From an uncultured Sphingomonadaceae bacterium (lineage in GTDB: Bacteria > Pseudomonadota > Alphaproteobacteria > Sphingomonadales > Sphingomonadaceae), in the NCBI GenBank assembly GCA_947503245.1, contig CANNCV010000002.1:682001-746000 (forward strand): DNA of 64,000 bases, given 5' to 3'. Shown here piece after piece: positions 44,811 through 54,603 of this stretch. The position numbers and the translations under genes are program-made. The stretch's first letter is position 1. Every line of letters starts with the position of its first letter. The notes beneath the pieces are model-generated. The model made no database searches and was not told the DNA's origin. It was given only the letters and a program-made list of their open reading frames with translations.

Positions 44811-47046
44811 ATTCCCTTCTGGCTTTAACACCCATCATTGCTTCTATTTTCTCGATGATCTGACGTACAAGTTCGTCGATATCTTTTGCCGCCAAACCAT
44901 CAATGTTGAACGTCACATTAAAGACACTGCCCCCGGCTTTTATGGGCACTGATGCAGTATTTGAGCCTTGCAATGGCGTGGCACCCGCTGGAGACAGCGC
45001 AAGGGCACCAGCACCGGCCACACTGGCCGCCAGACGCCCGGCAGCGCGTACCGGCTGCGCCCGCCCCTTATCAATGCCGATGGCCATGCCCTCTGTCATA
45101 TAACCGCCAAAGCCCATAAACAGGCGCGATGGTGATTTGATGCCGAGAAACGCCTTTATGCCATCAATGCCCGATGTCACGACAGATTTTAGCGCATTCC
45201 AAATGGCACCGGGCGCATTCATAATACCTTGTGCAATGCCCAATATGATATTCTTACCAATGCCCAGCATCTTGCCATGCAGGCCCAATAAAAAGCTGAC
45301 ACCATTGTTGAATGCGCCTTTGATATTTTCCCATGTCGTGCCCAGCCACGCCACAGCGCCCCAAAAAGCGGCTTTGATGGTATCCCAATGATTGTAAATG
45401 GCCAGCGCCGCAGCGCCAATGCCAACGGCAATCAATGTCACCGCCAGAATTATGGGGTTTGCCATCATCAACAGACCCGCCCGCATCACGCCTTTTCCTA
45501 AAAAAAAAGCCGCAGTGCGCAACACGCCAAAGACTTTTGCGGCGCGGCTGACCCCTGCCAGATTTTTTGTGCCAAAAAATTTGAACACGGTGGAGACTGG
45601 CCCCAAAATTCCACCAAAGGCCAATTGCGCTGCACCTATGCCAACCTTCAATATGCCCAGACCAACGGCCACGCTTAAAATGCTGTTGGCCAGTTTCGGG
45701 TTTCTATCTGCCCATGCCGCAACGGCATCAATCATGCCTGTCAGTTTTTCAATGCCAACGGTCAGAATTGGTGCAAGATGCTGTGATGCGGTCAGCGCAA
45801 GGCTGGAAATACCAACCTTTAATGCCGCCATATTTGCTGCACCAGTTTTTGCGCGCAATGCAAAATCTTTATCGATCACATCACCGGCACCTCCCGCCCT
45901 TTTGCGAATGGCAATGAAATCATCAAAATCATTGATCAACGGAGCCAAAGCGCGCGCCGCCTGTTGATTGCCAAACAGCAAATTGATTTTTGACAGATCA
46001 CCGCCAGTGGTTTCTCTGGTCAGGCGGGCAATTTCTTCTAAAGGGGTGCGGCCTTCTTTTGCGGCCTTTTTCATAGCGGCGGGCAGATCAACACCAAATT
46101 TGGCAAATTTCTTGATGGTGCGTTCTGTGTTGATGGTGGCCAATAGATTTTGCACATTGGTGGCGGCGGTTGCGCTGTCACCCGCCCCGCGCCGCGCAAT
46201 CTGCAATGCAGCCGATAAATCAGCAACCGCGCCAGTGCCTTTTTGGCCTAATGTCTGCGCAGCGGCGGTCAATGCCGGAAAATGCTGCGCCATATCACCA
46301 ATTTCAAAATTGCCCTCTTTACCCGCTTGCACCATGATATTCAGTGCTTTGGCATTTTGATCGATAGGCACTTTTAGATTTTGGAAATTGCTAAAGCTGG
46401 TGGCGGCCAGATCTTCCACCTCTATACGATAGGCGGTTGCGGCCTGCCCAATTGGCCCAATCAACTTGGTTGCCAATGTCGCATCCAGACCAGCACCGGC
46501 GAGAAAGTCAACACCGGCCCGCAGGCTTTCCGGCAATTGCTTACTGGCTTTTGCAGTGGCCAAAATATCATTGCGCATGATGCGCATTTGCGCGGCAGTA
46601 AGGCCAGATTTTTGCTGAATATCCACCATGCCGGCTTCAAATTCTGCCCCGGCTTTTGCGGCCAAAACAAAGGGGGCAAGAATAGCGCCGCCCTGTATGA
46701 CATTATCACGGCCAGATTGCCGCAATTGGCTGCCACGTTGCGCAATGCGGTTGGCTTTGGCATTGATGGCCAAATTATCTTTTTGCGCTTGTAGCTGGCG
46801 ATTGGTGGCCAATAATTGCCGTTCCAATTGCTTTTCACGATTGACCAGTTCTGTGACATTGCCGCTGGCTTTACCTATGGCAGAACGGACACCGCCCAAT
46901 TCACGTGATAGCTGGCGGCTTTGCCCGGACAATTCGCGCAGTGCGCCCTTGCCCTTTTTGCCTAGGCCAATAATTGTTTTCAACGATTTGGAAAGCTGGT
47001 CTTTGCCAGTGCCAAAATCAACGGTCAGTAACAATTTATCATTCAT
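44797..47046 (-). CDS. T: phage tail tape measure protein
   Basis: 749 residues. A long helical N terminus with coiled-coil character (about 20-130), the TP901/P2-type core with GGAILAPFVLAAKAG, and a cluster of hydrophobic segments around 455-560 are typical of tape measures, which set tail length and help form the DNA channel. A glycine/alanine-rich C terminus follows. Confidence 0.93.
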   Translation of the reverse strand: MNDKLLLTVDFGTGKDQLSKSLKTIIGLGKKGKGALRELSGQSRQLSRELGGVRSAIGKASGNVTELVNREKQLERQLLATNRQLQAQKDNLAINAKANRIAQRGSQLRQSGRDNVIQGGAILAPFVLAAKAGAEFEAGMVDIQQKSGLTAAQMRIMRNDILATAKASKQLPESLRAGVDFLAGAGLDATLATKLIGPIGQAATAYRIEVEDLAATSFSNFQNLKVPIDQNAKALNIMVQAGKEGNFEIGDMAQHFPALTAAAQTLGQKGTGAVADLSAALQIARRGAGDSATAATNVQNLLATINTERTIKKFAKFGVDLPAAMKKAAKEGRTPLEEIARLTRETTGGDLSKINLLFGNQQAARALAPLINDFDDFIAIRKRAGGAGDVIDKDFALRAKTGAANMAALKVGISSLALTASQHLAPILTVGIEKLTGMIDAVAAWADRNPKLANSILSVAVGLGILKVGIGAAQLAFGGILGPVSTVFKFFGTKNLAGVSRAAKVFGVLRTAAFFLGKGVMRAGLLMMANPIILAVTLIAVGIGAAALAIYNHWDTIKAAFWGAVAWLGTTWENIKGAFNNGVSFLLGLHGKMLGIGKNIILGIAQGIMNAPGAIWNALKSVVTSGIDGIKAFLGIKSPSRLFMGFGGYMTEGMAIGIDKGRAQPVRAAGRLAASVAGAGALALSPAGATPLQGSNTASVPIKAGGSVFNVTFNIDGLAAKDIDELVRQIIEKIEAMMGVKARREYADG

Positions 47047-47057
47047 ATTACCGGCCT

Positions 47058-47557
47058 TTATTTGCCCTTTCCATCACCGTGCATGGCGTTCCATTTGGCC
47101 ACCGCCTTTTCACGCCAATGCACTAAATCACCAATTGACAGGGCCGTGATTTCAGACAAAGGCCAGTGGAATATGGCGGAAATGTCTGCAATGTAATCAT
47201 CGATATCTAACCCGCCATCATCGCTTCTGCGGCGGCTATCTGCGCCTTGCTCATAAAAAAACGACGAATTGCCCCTGCCATTTCTGTACTGTCCGCAGGG
47301 TCAAGATCTTCTACTTCTTCTGGATGCAATGGCGGTTCGCTGATGCGCGGTATCAGGTCAATTACTGCGGTGACATCAGCGGTTGCCAAATCCGTAAAAC
47401 TTAACCCGCGCAATTCGCCTGTGCGCGGCTTACGCAAACGGACAGTTTCAATAACTTTGTCCACGCGCTTAATGGGTTTTTCCAAAATAATAGGGTCGGA
47501 ATATGTTACACCGGAATCGGTTTTTTCTGGCGCTGGTGCCTGGTCTTTTTTGCTCAT
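47058..47557 (-). CDS. E+E': E-E' tail chaperone made by -1 frameshift
   Basis: The E frame (47,207-47,557) is continued in the -1 frame to a stop at 47,058. The fused part reads DYIADISAIFHWPLSEITALSIGDLVHWREKA, the signature of the GpE family (P2 E'). There is no independent start with a ribosome site for E'. Seven T residues (47,255-47,261, minus strand) in T-TTT-TTT register provide the slip. Such fusions chaperone the tape measure, which lies next in the order. Confidence 0.88.
47207..47557 (-). CDS. E: P2 gpE-like tail assembly protein
   Basis: 116 residues matching the phage tail assembly (gpE) family (RKPRTGELRGLSFTDLATADV). It is the zero-frame product; the E' extension arises from the slippery run near its end. 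Confidence 0.9.
   Translation of the reverse strand: MSKKDQAPAPEKTDSGVTYSDPIILEKPIKRVDKVIETVRLRKPRTGELRGLSFTDLATADVTAVIDLIPRISEPPLHPEEVEDLDPADSTEMAGAIRRFFMSKAQIAAAEAMMAG
47255..47261 (-). other. slippery heptamer for -1 frameshift
   Basis: TTTTTTT on the minus strand in the phase T-TTT-TTT, 16 codons before the zero-frame stop. It matches the place and type of the P2 E/E' shift site (T-TTT-TTG). Confidence 0.82.
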
Positions 47558-47597
47558 GCGGATGGTCCTTTATCTGATATGCGGGGATTTTTGGGTT

Positions 47598-47632
47598 TGG
47601 GCGGCGGTGCGGCTCTTACACACCGCCGCCCA
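47598..47632 (-). repeat. strong hairpin between FII and E
   Basis: Perfect 12-base inverted repeat TGGGCGGCGGTG / CACCGCCGCCCA with an 11-base loop. No T-run follows on either strand, so it is not a standard terminator. It may slow or process the late mRNA, adjusting tube versus chaperone levels. Confidence 0.65.
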
Positions 47633-47686
47633 GCCACAATGATGGTCCGCATGATCCACCAATGGGCAAGGCTGTTGCGGCGGCGC

Positions 47687-48196
47687 TTAGCTGGTTAAAA
47701 TGGCCATGATTTCGCCATAGCGGTCAACGCCATCGACAATATAAATGCCGTTCACCATGTCGATCTGCACTTCGGCAATATTGTTCACAACGCGGCTATA
47801 TTGGGTCAGGGTCAGCATATATTTATGCTCTGTATCGTCACCGGGTTTGCTGGTGCCAAAATCAATTTCATTAAACCGGCCGCCAATATAATGTTCAACC
47901 GCCTCCGGTATGCCGCCATCCTGCCGCCGGAAAGCCTCTACCAAGCGCACACGTTCACTGGTCACGTCTGTGCTGCCAAAGCGGCGGATATTGCGGGCGG
48001 TGTGGCTGGCCATAGTGATTTCTGCGGTCAGTTTTTCCAAGCCCAGATCAATATCAATCGGGCCGGGCATGCCGCCAGCGCGGTGTTCTTCCATTTTGGC
48101 CACCAATTTTGGCGGGGTGAAACTCATCACCTCACCCAAATGGCCACGGCCATTGATATAGGCGTTGATGTTAATCAGCTTATTAGGGATTCCCAT
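47687..48196 (-). CDS. FII: major tail tube protein
   Basis: 169 residues, P2 FII family (PNKLININAYINGRGHLGEV and IDFGTSKPGDDTEHKYMLTLTQYSRVVNN). AAGGATAACGACC precedes the ATG; the same leader precedes the tailspike gene. Confidence 0.93.
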   Translation of the reverse strand: MGIPNKLININAYINGRGHLGEVMSFTPPKLVAKMEEHRAGGMPGPIDIDLGLEKLTAEITMASHTARNIRRFGSTDVTSERVRLVEAFRRQDGGIPEAVEHYIGGRFNEIDFGTSKPGDDTEHKYMLTLTQYSRVVNNIAEVQIDMVNGIYIVDGVDRYGEIMAILTS

Positions 48197-48277
48197 GGTC
48201 GTTATCCTTTTGTCTATCGCCGCAATGTATGGGCGGATTTGCTATCGTGATGCGGGTTGGGCGGTATTATTGGCCGG

Positions 48278-49456
48278 TCAGGCCAGTTGATCGCCAAAGC
48301 CAGCATAATATTCATCTGTGACCACCAGATCGACAATCGCCTGATTAAGCGGTGCCACTGGCGTGAAGCGGTGAATGAATTTGACATCACCCAGCGCCAA
48401 AGTGCTGGCCGTATTGCCCAGCGTGTCAAAGCTGAATTCACCGCCAATTATCCGCCCTTGCGCAACCAAGCGGCTGACCGCCGCATTGGCGGACATAATG
48501 ATATCTTTGATCTGTGGCACAGTGACTGGCTGATCAATGAAAGGAAAAACCAAATCCTCTATAATATCGCGCATAGCATCATTGCTGCGCACCGCCGTTT
48601 CAAACTGAAATTCCGGTTCATCTGACAGAGTATCATTGCCCCAGAACCGGAAGCCATCGCGCCGCACCAATGTGGTGATGTTGGCAGCATTCAAAACACC
48701 GGCGGGCGATGTCTGGTCAGTAGGATCAAAGAAACTTTGCGTTTGTATGCCTGTCACACCATTGACCGTGCTGTTTGACAGACTGACATGCCAGCCCTGT
48801 TCTTCATCAATGCGGGCACGGTGACCCAGTGCAACGGCAATTGCCGCACCGTCAAAATCATCATCGCCGCCCGTGCCAAAATCTGGCCAGATCATTTTCG
48901 CCCGCTTGGCGCCATAGTTACCGCGCTCTGTTATAACATCGGCCTGTGTTTCACCTTCAGGCGCAATATAGGCAAAAGCCCGCAATTGATCGGCTGCGGT
49001 CAACAAGGCTGTGTTGATACTTTCCAGATTATAGCCTGGTGCACCAATGATGCGCGGGCGCAGGCCGGTTTGCGTTTCAGCCAACAACAATGCGCTAATG
49101 CCGGTGTGACCATCGACAGTGATGCCGCCTATCACGTTGGCGGCCTCTTCTGCTGTATTCTCACCAGCATCAACACGCACCACAATGAGCACCGGGCTGG
49201 ATTGATCGGCAATATGCGTAAGCGCCGGGCGCAACGTGCCCTGATCACCCGCCAACAGCAAAGCATTGGTGATATCGCTCACCAGTACCGGTGTATTGAG
49301 CGGAAAAGCATCATCAAGCGCAGCATCACCCGCAATTTGCGCAGCGCCATTGCCGGAAAATGATGATGTGGCAACAAGGCCGATAACAGCCAGCGATTGC
49401 ACCGCGGGGATACGCGGTGCGTTGGTGGTTTCATTGATAGTGATTCCGCGTAACAT
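48278..49456 (-). CDS. FI: tail sheath protein
   Basis: 392-residue contractile sheath subunit (P2 FI family). The C-terminal sheath domain is recognisable (DLVFPFIDQPVTVPQIKDIIMSANAAVSRLVAQGRI). Its presence shows that the tail is a myovirus type. Confidence 0.94.
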   Translation of the reverse strand: MLRGITINETTNAPRIPAVQSLAVIGLVATSSFSGNGAAQIAGDAALDDAFPLNTPVLVSDITNALLLAGDQGTLRPALTHIADQSSPVLIVVRVDAGENTAEEAANVIGGITVDGHTGISALLLAETQTGLRPRIIGAPGYNLESINTALLTAADQLRAFAYIAPEGETQADVITERGNYGAKRAKMIWPDFGTGGDDDFDGAAIAVALGHRARIDEEQGWHVSLSNSTVNGVTGIQTQSFFDPTDQTSPAGVLNAANITTLVRRDGFRFWGNDTLSDEPEFQFETAVRSNDAMRDIIEDLVFPFIDQPVTVPQIKDIIMSANAAVSRLVAQGRIIGGEFSFDTLGNTASTLALGDVKFIHRFTPVAPLNQAIVDLVVTDEYYAGFGDQLA

Positions 49457-49477
49457 GGTGATTTTCCTTTTTCGTGA

Positions 49478-49846
49478 TCAATTGGTGGATGCGCCGCCGG
49501 TACGGATCGGGATTGACAAAATGGCGCGGTTATTGGCGGGCGGCAGATCGGTGCGCTCACCCTCTATCGTGATAGACAATTGCCCCTGTGCATTGCCGTT
49601 GCTTAAAGCAACACGCAATAAGCGCAGACGCGGTTCAAAACGGCTAAGGGCCAAGGCCGTGGCACCATAAAACAGGGCGCGGGTGGCGGCGTTTAATGGC
49701 TGGTCAACCAAATCATATAGCATTGAGCCATAATCACGGCGCATGACGCGGGTGCCCAATGGCGTGGTCAAAATATCGCCAATGGATTGCGCCAGATGAT
49801 CGCTGCCGGTCAATTCTGCGCCTGTGTTGCGGTTCATTCCGGTCAT
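49478..49846 (-). CDS. W: baseplate wedge protein W (gp25-like)
   Basis: 122 residues, GPW/gp25 family (DILTTPLGTRVMRRDYGSMLYDLVDQP). The start overlaps the V stop (ATGA). Confidence 0.94.
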   Translation of the reverse strand: MTGMNRNTGAELTGSDHLAQSIGDILTTPLGTRVMRRDYGSMLYDLVDQPLNAATRALFYGATALALSRFEPRLRLLRVALSNGNAQGQLSITIEGERTDLPPANNRAILSIPIRTGGASTN

Positions 49847-50427
49847 GGCGCTGGCGGTCCACTAGTGCCGCCACCCGTGGTGACGCCCAGATGGCGATGA
49901 TCGGTCAGGCTGGTGCGGTTTGCACCGGCGGTCACATCATCATCGCTGTGCATGATGCCAGTAGCAGTGACATCACCGGTAATCTGAACATCACCAGTTA
50001 TCCTGACTGTGTCTGCGGTGACGTCCAGCGTTGAACCGGCGGGCAAGGTAGCGGTCAGAATATGGCCAATCGGATCATAACTGATCTGCGCACCATCATT
50101 ATAGCTGACCATTTCTGTCTGATCATTGCCAATAGGCGGGAAAATATCAGAAACAATGCCGGGCAGAGCAACCGCACCCGCCAATTCACCACCGGGGCAA
50201 AGGATGATGACCTGTTCGCCAATGCTGGGCGGTGACCAGATTCGCGTTTGACCGGCACGGGGCGCAAGCCAGCGAATGGGCGGTGTTTCAATCGCGCCAT
50301 CAACAGCATCACCAATGCGGCAAGTGCACCGCGCTTCGGCACGGTCAACTGTCAGCACGGTGCCAATGCGGCAAATGCTGTGCGTATCAAGCGCAATATC
50401 TTCTGGTGCGGGTGGCGAGTAATTCAT
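49843..50427 (-). CDS. V: baseplate assembly protein V (spike)
   Basis: About 194 residues: an OB-like N-terminal domain (WLAPRAGQTRIWSPPSIGEQVIILCPGGE) and a beta-helical spike with repeated TADTVRITGDVQITGDV. The C terminus contains HRHLG, the H-x-H type iron-binding tip motif of spike proteins. The second ATG was chosen (MNYSPPAPED). The late dyad is centred 56 bases upstream. Confidence 0.9.
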   Translation of the reverse strand: MNYSPPAPEDIALDTHSICRIGTVLTVDRAEARCTCRIGDAVDGAIETPPIRWLAPRAGQTRIWSPPSIGEQVIILCPGGELAGAVALPGIVSDIFPPIGNDQTEMVSYNDGAQISYDPIGHILTATLPAGSTLDVTADTVRITGDVQITGDVTATGIMHSDDDVTAGANRTSLTDHRHLGVTTGGGTSGPPAP

Positions 50428-50466
50428 GCAGCGCAGAATGCATGGCCATGACATTATTACCAGCGC

Positions 50467-50499
50467 CCTCTATTGTCAGAGGCGGACTGACAATAGAGG
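50467..50499. promoter_or_regulatory. late-promoter dyad upstream of V
   Basis: Perfect 13-base inverted repeat CCTCTATTGTCAG-N7-CTGACAATAGAGG. The same core occurs upstream of J and between O and P. Proposed binding site for the Ogr-like activator. Confidence 0.7.
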
Positions 50500-50516
50500 T
50501 TTTGCTGTTCATGTAT

Positions 50517-52829
50517 TTAGGCGGCAACATCACCGGCAAAGCAACCGGCATCCCATGGGCCATTATCTGGCAGGGCTGTGCCATCCAGATCATGGCTGAT
50601 AACTTTTTTATGCACCGTGGCACGTGCGACAGAACCGGCCTGCAAATGCAGATCACTGCCGCCCGCCCCTGCAATAGCATCACCATTTGCGCCGGTTGTG
50701 CCCTTAAAATTCACAAAGCGGATATCTGCCATCACCTCATCATCATCATGCAGCACACTGCCCAGACCAGCAAAAAGCGGATGCTCTGTTTCTATAACAT
50801 TGGCGGCAAACAGACTGACATTACCAGTGCAGCCAACACCATGATCCAGCGCCATATTGCCAATATGCGACGGGTCAAACGGGCCGAAACGATGGTTTTT
50901 GACATTTAGCTGACCCATAATATTGCCCATAATCAAATGCAGAACATGCGTCTGGTTGACTTTGCCGGGGCTGGAAAAACCGGAATATAGCAAATTCCAT
51001 CGGCCAAATTCACTAAAGCCAGTGGCGGTATTATGCACCACCACAGCGCCGCGTGAATTGCCGCCATTGCTACACACCTGAACCGCTGCACCGCTATTGG
51101 TGCCAGTATATTCCAGCATATTTTGCACAATGGCAACGCCTGTCACTACTTCATCAATCAGGCCCGCGCCGGTCAGGCTTAATGTTGGCCCGTCACATTC
51201 CCGCAGTGGATTGCAGTAAACAACACAGCCCTGTGTTTCATCACGCAGGGTGAAATTGCCCGGCCGCGTAAAGGCATTGCCTATGGCGCACCAGCCATCA
51301 TAGGTTGCACCAGCCAGATCACCAGAGATACCGCGCAACAGACGCATTTCACTATTGCCGGGAATACCCAAAATAGCACTACTTCCACTGTGCCCAGTGA
51401 TATTCATGCCAGTGATGTAACAGCTATTTGCCCCGCTGATTATCGCGCCATCATAATTAGCATTGTCAAAATCCACATCATCCAGCCAGAGACGCATGGG
51501 TCGCACTGGGCCGCCCCCTGCCTCATTATACTGGCCAAAATTGCTGTTACCGATGCGGCGCAAACCCACATCAGCAATGCGCAATATGGCTTCCCCGCTA
51601 GGCGTGGTCAGGCTGTCACCTGTGCCCAAACGCGGGCGGAAATTCTCACCGCCAAAATCATAGGCCACATCGCTGCGCGGTACATTCGGGTCACGCGTCA
51701 ATGTCAATGCAGCAATTTGCTGGTGAATGGATGTTGCACCATTGGGCGCGGTCAGTTCATGATTGCCAGCATTAGCGCGGATAATACAACCATCAGAAAT
51801 GCCGCCAGTTGCCGCCAGATTGGCCTGATCATCAATGGCCAGCAATGCGCCTTCCACTGTTTTGAAACGCGCCATCTGCGCCACGGTGGCATCTGTTGAC
51901 CACATGCCCGCATCATCATTTGGCAATGCGCTATTAATATAGGCCAAGGGCGGATTGTTGAACCGCTCCACATCTTTGCGGTAATAGCGCGGGCTAAAGG
52001 CTTTAATATCGTCACTGTCTGCGCTGTCTATCACGCTGGCATCATCGCCCAGCCACGGGAATGCGCGGCCATTTAGGGTGATCAAAGGGCCATCAAGATC
52101 AGTAATATCCAATGTGCCGGAAAATACTGTGCAGGGCACTGCATCTTTGCCCCATGTTGAAGGCTGCGGATCATTAGAAATTTCCTCAACAATGCCATTG
52201 CCGCCATCTGTTGCGCGCACTTTAACACATGGCACCATCTGGCCATCACGCGCACCATGGTGAAATACCACCACTTCCCAATAGAGCGAATTGCCAATGA
52301 CAATCTGGTCAACCATGGCCCAGCGCACGGTTGGTTTTTCACTGACCAGCACAGAGTTATTTTCAAACCCGAAAACCGTGTCCGTGGCCAGCAACCATTC
52401 ATCAAAAGCCACGCCAAATTCTGTGTCCTGATCTTGATTGGGCGCAATATCACCGCGCCGCCGCGTGATGGTGATTTTGTCATTATGCACAGTCGCATTG
52501 CCCTGACGGTCAAAACCTTTGCGGCTGACCGGAAAGGTAACAGGGTTGCTGTCTGGCGCAAATTCAGGCGGTGCAATCGTGTAATCGCCAGTCCAGCCCA
52601 GCACATCAACACTGGCCAGCGGCACCGCAGGCGGCGCAGAACCCAATGCAAACTCCAGCGCATCAAGCCGCATTGTCAAAGCCGCCAGCGTTACCGAAAC
52701 ATTGCCAATAATGCTGGTGATAGGCGCGATCACCAATTCATCATCTTTCACCATGGGCACCATTTCTGCGCCGGTCAGTGGCAAATTGGCAGGCGGCAGT
52801 AATGAAATGCGATTAGGGGCATCGGTCAT
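50517..52829 (-). CDS. tailspike / receptor-binding protein
   Basis: 770 residues. A short N-terminal attachment part (about 1-60) leads to a long Gly/Asn-rich, beta-strand-repeating region (about 330-700) typical of right-handed parallel beta-helix tailspikes. It follows H, J and I in the same direction and has the same AGGATAACGACC leader as FII. It probably binds or cleaves a host surface glycan; no catalytic residues can be named. Confidence 0.72.
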   Translation of the reverse strand: MTDAPNRISLLPPANLPLTGAEMVPMVKDDELVIAPITSIIGNVSVTLAALTMRLDALEFALGSAPPAVPLASVDVLGWTGDYTIAPPEFAPDSNPVTFPVSRKGFDRQGNATVHNDKITITRRRGDIAPNQDQDTEFGVAFDEWLLATDTVFGFENNSVLVSEKPTVRWAMVDQIVIGNSLYWEVVVFHHGARDGQMVPCVKVRATDGGNGIVEEISNDPQPSTWGKDAVPCTVFSGTLDITDLDGPLITLNGRAFPWLGDDASVIDSADSDDIKAFSPRYYRKDVERFNNPPLAYINSALPNDDAGMWSTDATVAQMARFKTVEGALLAIDDQANLAATGGISDGCIIRANAGNHELTAPNGATSIHQQIAALTLTRDPNVPRSDVAYDFGGENFRPRLGTGDSLTTPSGEAILRIADVGLRRIGNSNFGQYNEAGGGPVRPMRLWLDDVDFDNANYDGAIISGANSCYITGMNITGHSGSSAILGIPGNSEMRLLRGISGDLAGATYDGWCAIGNAFTRPGNFTLRDETQGCVVYCNPLRECDGPTLSLTGAGLIDEVVTGVAIVQNMLEYTGTNSGAAVQVCSNGGNSRGAVVVHNTATGFSEFGRWNLLYSGFSSPGKVNQTHVLHLIMGNIMGQLNVKNHRFGPFDPSHIGNMALDHGVGCTGNVSLFAANVIETEHPLFAGLGSVLHDDDEVMADIRFVNFKGTTGANGDAIAGAGGSDLHLQAGSVARATVHKKVISHDLDGTALPDNGPWDAGCFAGDVAA

Positions 52830-52846
52830 GGTCGTTATCCTTTGGT

Positions 52847-53935
52847 CTAAATTTTCATGATATAGGCAAGGGCAAAATAGGGCGGCAGATGATCGGCAGT
52901 TTCGATTGACAGGCCGTGATTATGCGCTTCGCCGCCGCCAGTGGCCGATGACAGGCCAATATTTGCGCCATCGGTTCCGTCACTGTTAAAACTATATTCC
53001 TGATTTTCTTCTGTGCGGGATTTGAATGACACGCTGTTAGCAGCGGTCAAAACGCCATCACCTTCAACATTTTTCGCCGTCTGGTGACGGTGGGAAGGCA
53101 TCTGGTTTTCTGTCAGCACATGGTTCGCAACCGCGCCGCCATGGGCATGGCTGGCACTGCCGCCACTATCACCCACATTATAAGTATCACCCGCACCAAT
53201 GATGAATTGTCCGGTCAGGTCTGGTGTCCCGTTGGTACCATCACATAAGGCCCAGCCCAAAGGCACCAAAGCACCAGACCACATGCCGATAAAACCCTGT
53301 GGCAGTGCTTCGCGGATGAGGCGCTGCGTCTGCTCTGGTGTCATGCTGTGTGTGGCATTGTCCGCGTCATCCGCTTCCACTGCGCTGGCCAATGGGCGGG
53401 TGCCTGCAATGGCGCGTAGGGTTTTTGCCGGTGTCATGATACGCAGATCATCAACACCTTCATCAACCTCTGCATTGTCCGCAATCTCTGCCACGCCCTG
53501 CAAAATTTCACTGGCTGGCGGATAGCTGAAATTGGCATCACCAAAGTTGATGACGGCCGCCTGGTCATTCTGCAATGTGATATCTGCGGCAATCAAAGCG
53601 GTTGCGCTGTCTGTTTTGGAAAGGAATGGCGCATCTGCGCTATACACGGCCAGCAATGTGCCATCGGCCAGAAACAGACCAAAGCCGGTAATATCATAAT
53701 TGTCTGTGCTGCTATCCCGCGCGGTGACATGCACCATATTGGGCGCGGCTGTTTCACCGGACACGCTATCCAGTGCTTTTATTTGCCCCGGCAATGCGGT
53801 CAATGTTGGTGCCATCACAAATGGTGTGCTGGTGACGCCCATGCTGGCGATTGTCACGGCATCTGTGCCGCCATTTTGCGCGTCTACAATCGCATCAAAA
53901 CCGGCATCGGTAATCATCATGTTTAGCGCGGTCAT
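52847..53935 (-). CDS. H: phage tail-collar / tail fibre protein H
   Basis: 362 residues. The N-terminal ~160 match the P2 H-type tail-collar domain (FDAIVDAQNGGTDAVTIASMG; DITGFGLFLADGTLLAVYSA). The middle has a tail-collar motif (VPLGWALCDGTNGTPDLTGQFIIG) and the C terminus has the H-x-H rich SHAHGG and PSHRHQ typical of iron-coordinating fibre tips. Confidence 0.9.
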   Translation of the reverse strand: MTALNMMITDAGFDAIVDAQNGGTDAVTIASMGVTSTPFVMAPTLTALPGQIKALDSVSGETAAPNMVHVTARDSSTDNYDITGFGLFLADGTLLAVYSADAPFLSKTDSATALIAADITLQNDQAAVINFGDANFSYPPASEILQGVAEIADNAEVDEGVDDLRIMTPAKTLRAIAGTRPLASAVEADDADNATHSMTPEQTQRLIREALPQGFIGMWSGALVPLGWALCDGTNGTPDLTGQFIIGAGDTYNVGDSGGSASHAHGGAVANHVLTENQMPSHRHQTAKNVEGDGVLTAANSVSFKSRTEENQEYSFNSDGTDGANIGLSSATGGGEAHNHGLSIETADHLPPYFALAYIMKI

Positions 53936-53945
53936 AATATTCCCT

Positions 53946-54596
53946 TTATGGCTCTAAAAACTGGCCGTTTTCGTCTTGCAAAGGCTGGCCATCTTCTGAC
54001 AACAGCCAGCGCTGCCATGATGCATCATCATCATGGGCTGCGGCGTAGATATTGCGGCCAAAAATGGCGTTGCGCCCTGCACTGACAGCAAAAATTCGGG
54101 CCATGGCGTCCACACTCTGCACAAAATCAAAATGCGCGCGCACTGGCTTTACCGCTGTGACATCGCGGATGATGGCGGCGGCGGTTTCTTGCGTTAAAAA
54201 ACTGGCCGGAATATCCGCAGCCGGTGCCTGAATTTCAAATGTGTATGGCTGGCCGCTGCCCGATGGTTCAAACCATTCAATAATCTGTAACAGCGGGTGA
54301 AATCTCTCCAGCACTTCACGCACCGATGCGCGGGTGCCTTTGCGCCGGTGAAAGGGTATGGCATCGGCAATGGCGGCCCGTTTTTGCGCTTCACTCCAAT
54401 CACTATCCCATTGGCTGATCGCCAGACCCCATGCCAGAAAGGGCAATATGGGTGCGGGGCAAAGCAACGGATTCCACAAATCACCAATGGCGGACAGATC
54501 AGGATTGGCGCGCATTGCGCTTTCCATGACAAATTCAAAATCACTGCTTTGCGGCGGCAATAATGATTGCATTTTCACTGCGTCATCAATGGTCAT
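53946..54596 (-). CDS. I: baseplate protein I
   Basis: 216 residues, P2 gpI family (LAWGLAISQWDSDWSEAQKRAAIADAIPFHRRKGTRASVREVLERF). It lies seven bases after J. Confidence 0.93.
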   Translation of the reverse strand: MTIDDAVKMQSLLPPQSSDFEFVMESAMRANPDLSAIGDLWNPLLCPAPILPFLAWGLAISQWDSDWSEAQKRAAIADAIPFHRRKGTRASVREVLERFHPLLQIIEWFEPSGSGQPYTFEIQAPAADIPASFLTQETAAAIIRDVTAVKPVRAHFDFVQSVDAMARIFAVSAGRNAIFGRNIYAAAHDDDASWQRWLLSEDGQPLQDENGQFLEP

Positions 54597-54603
54597 GCGC
54601 CGC

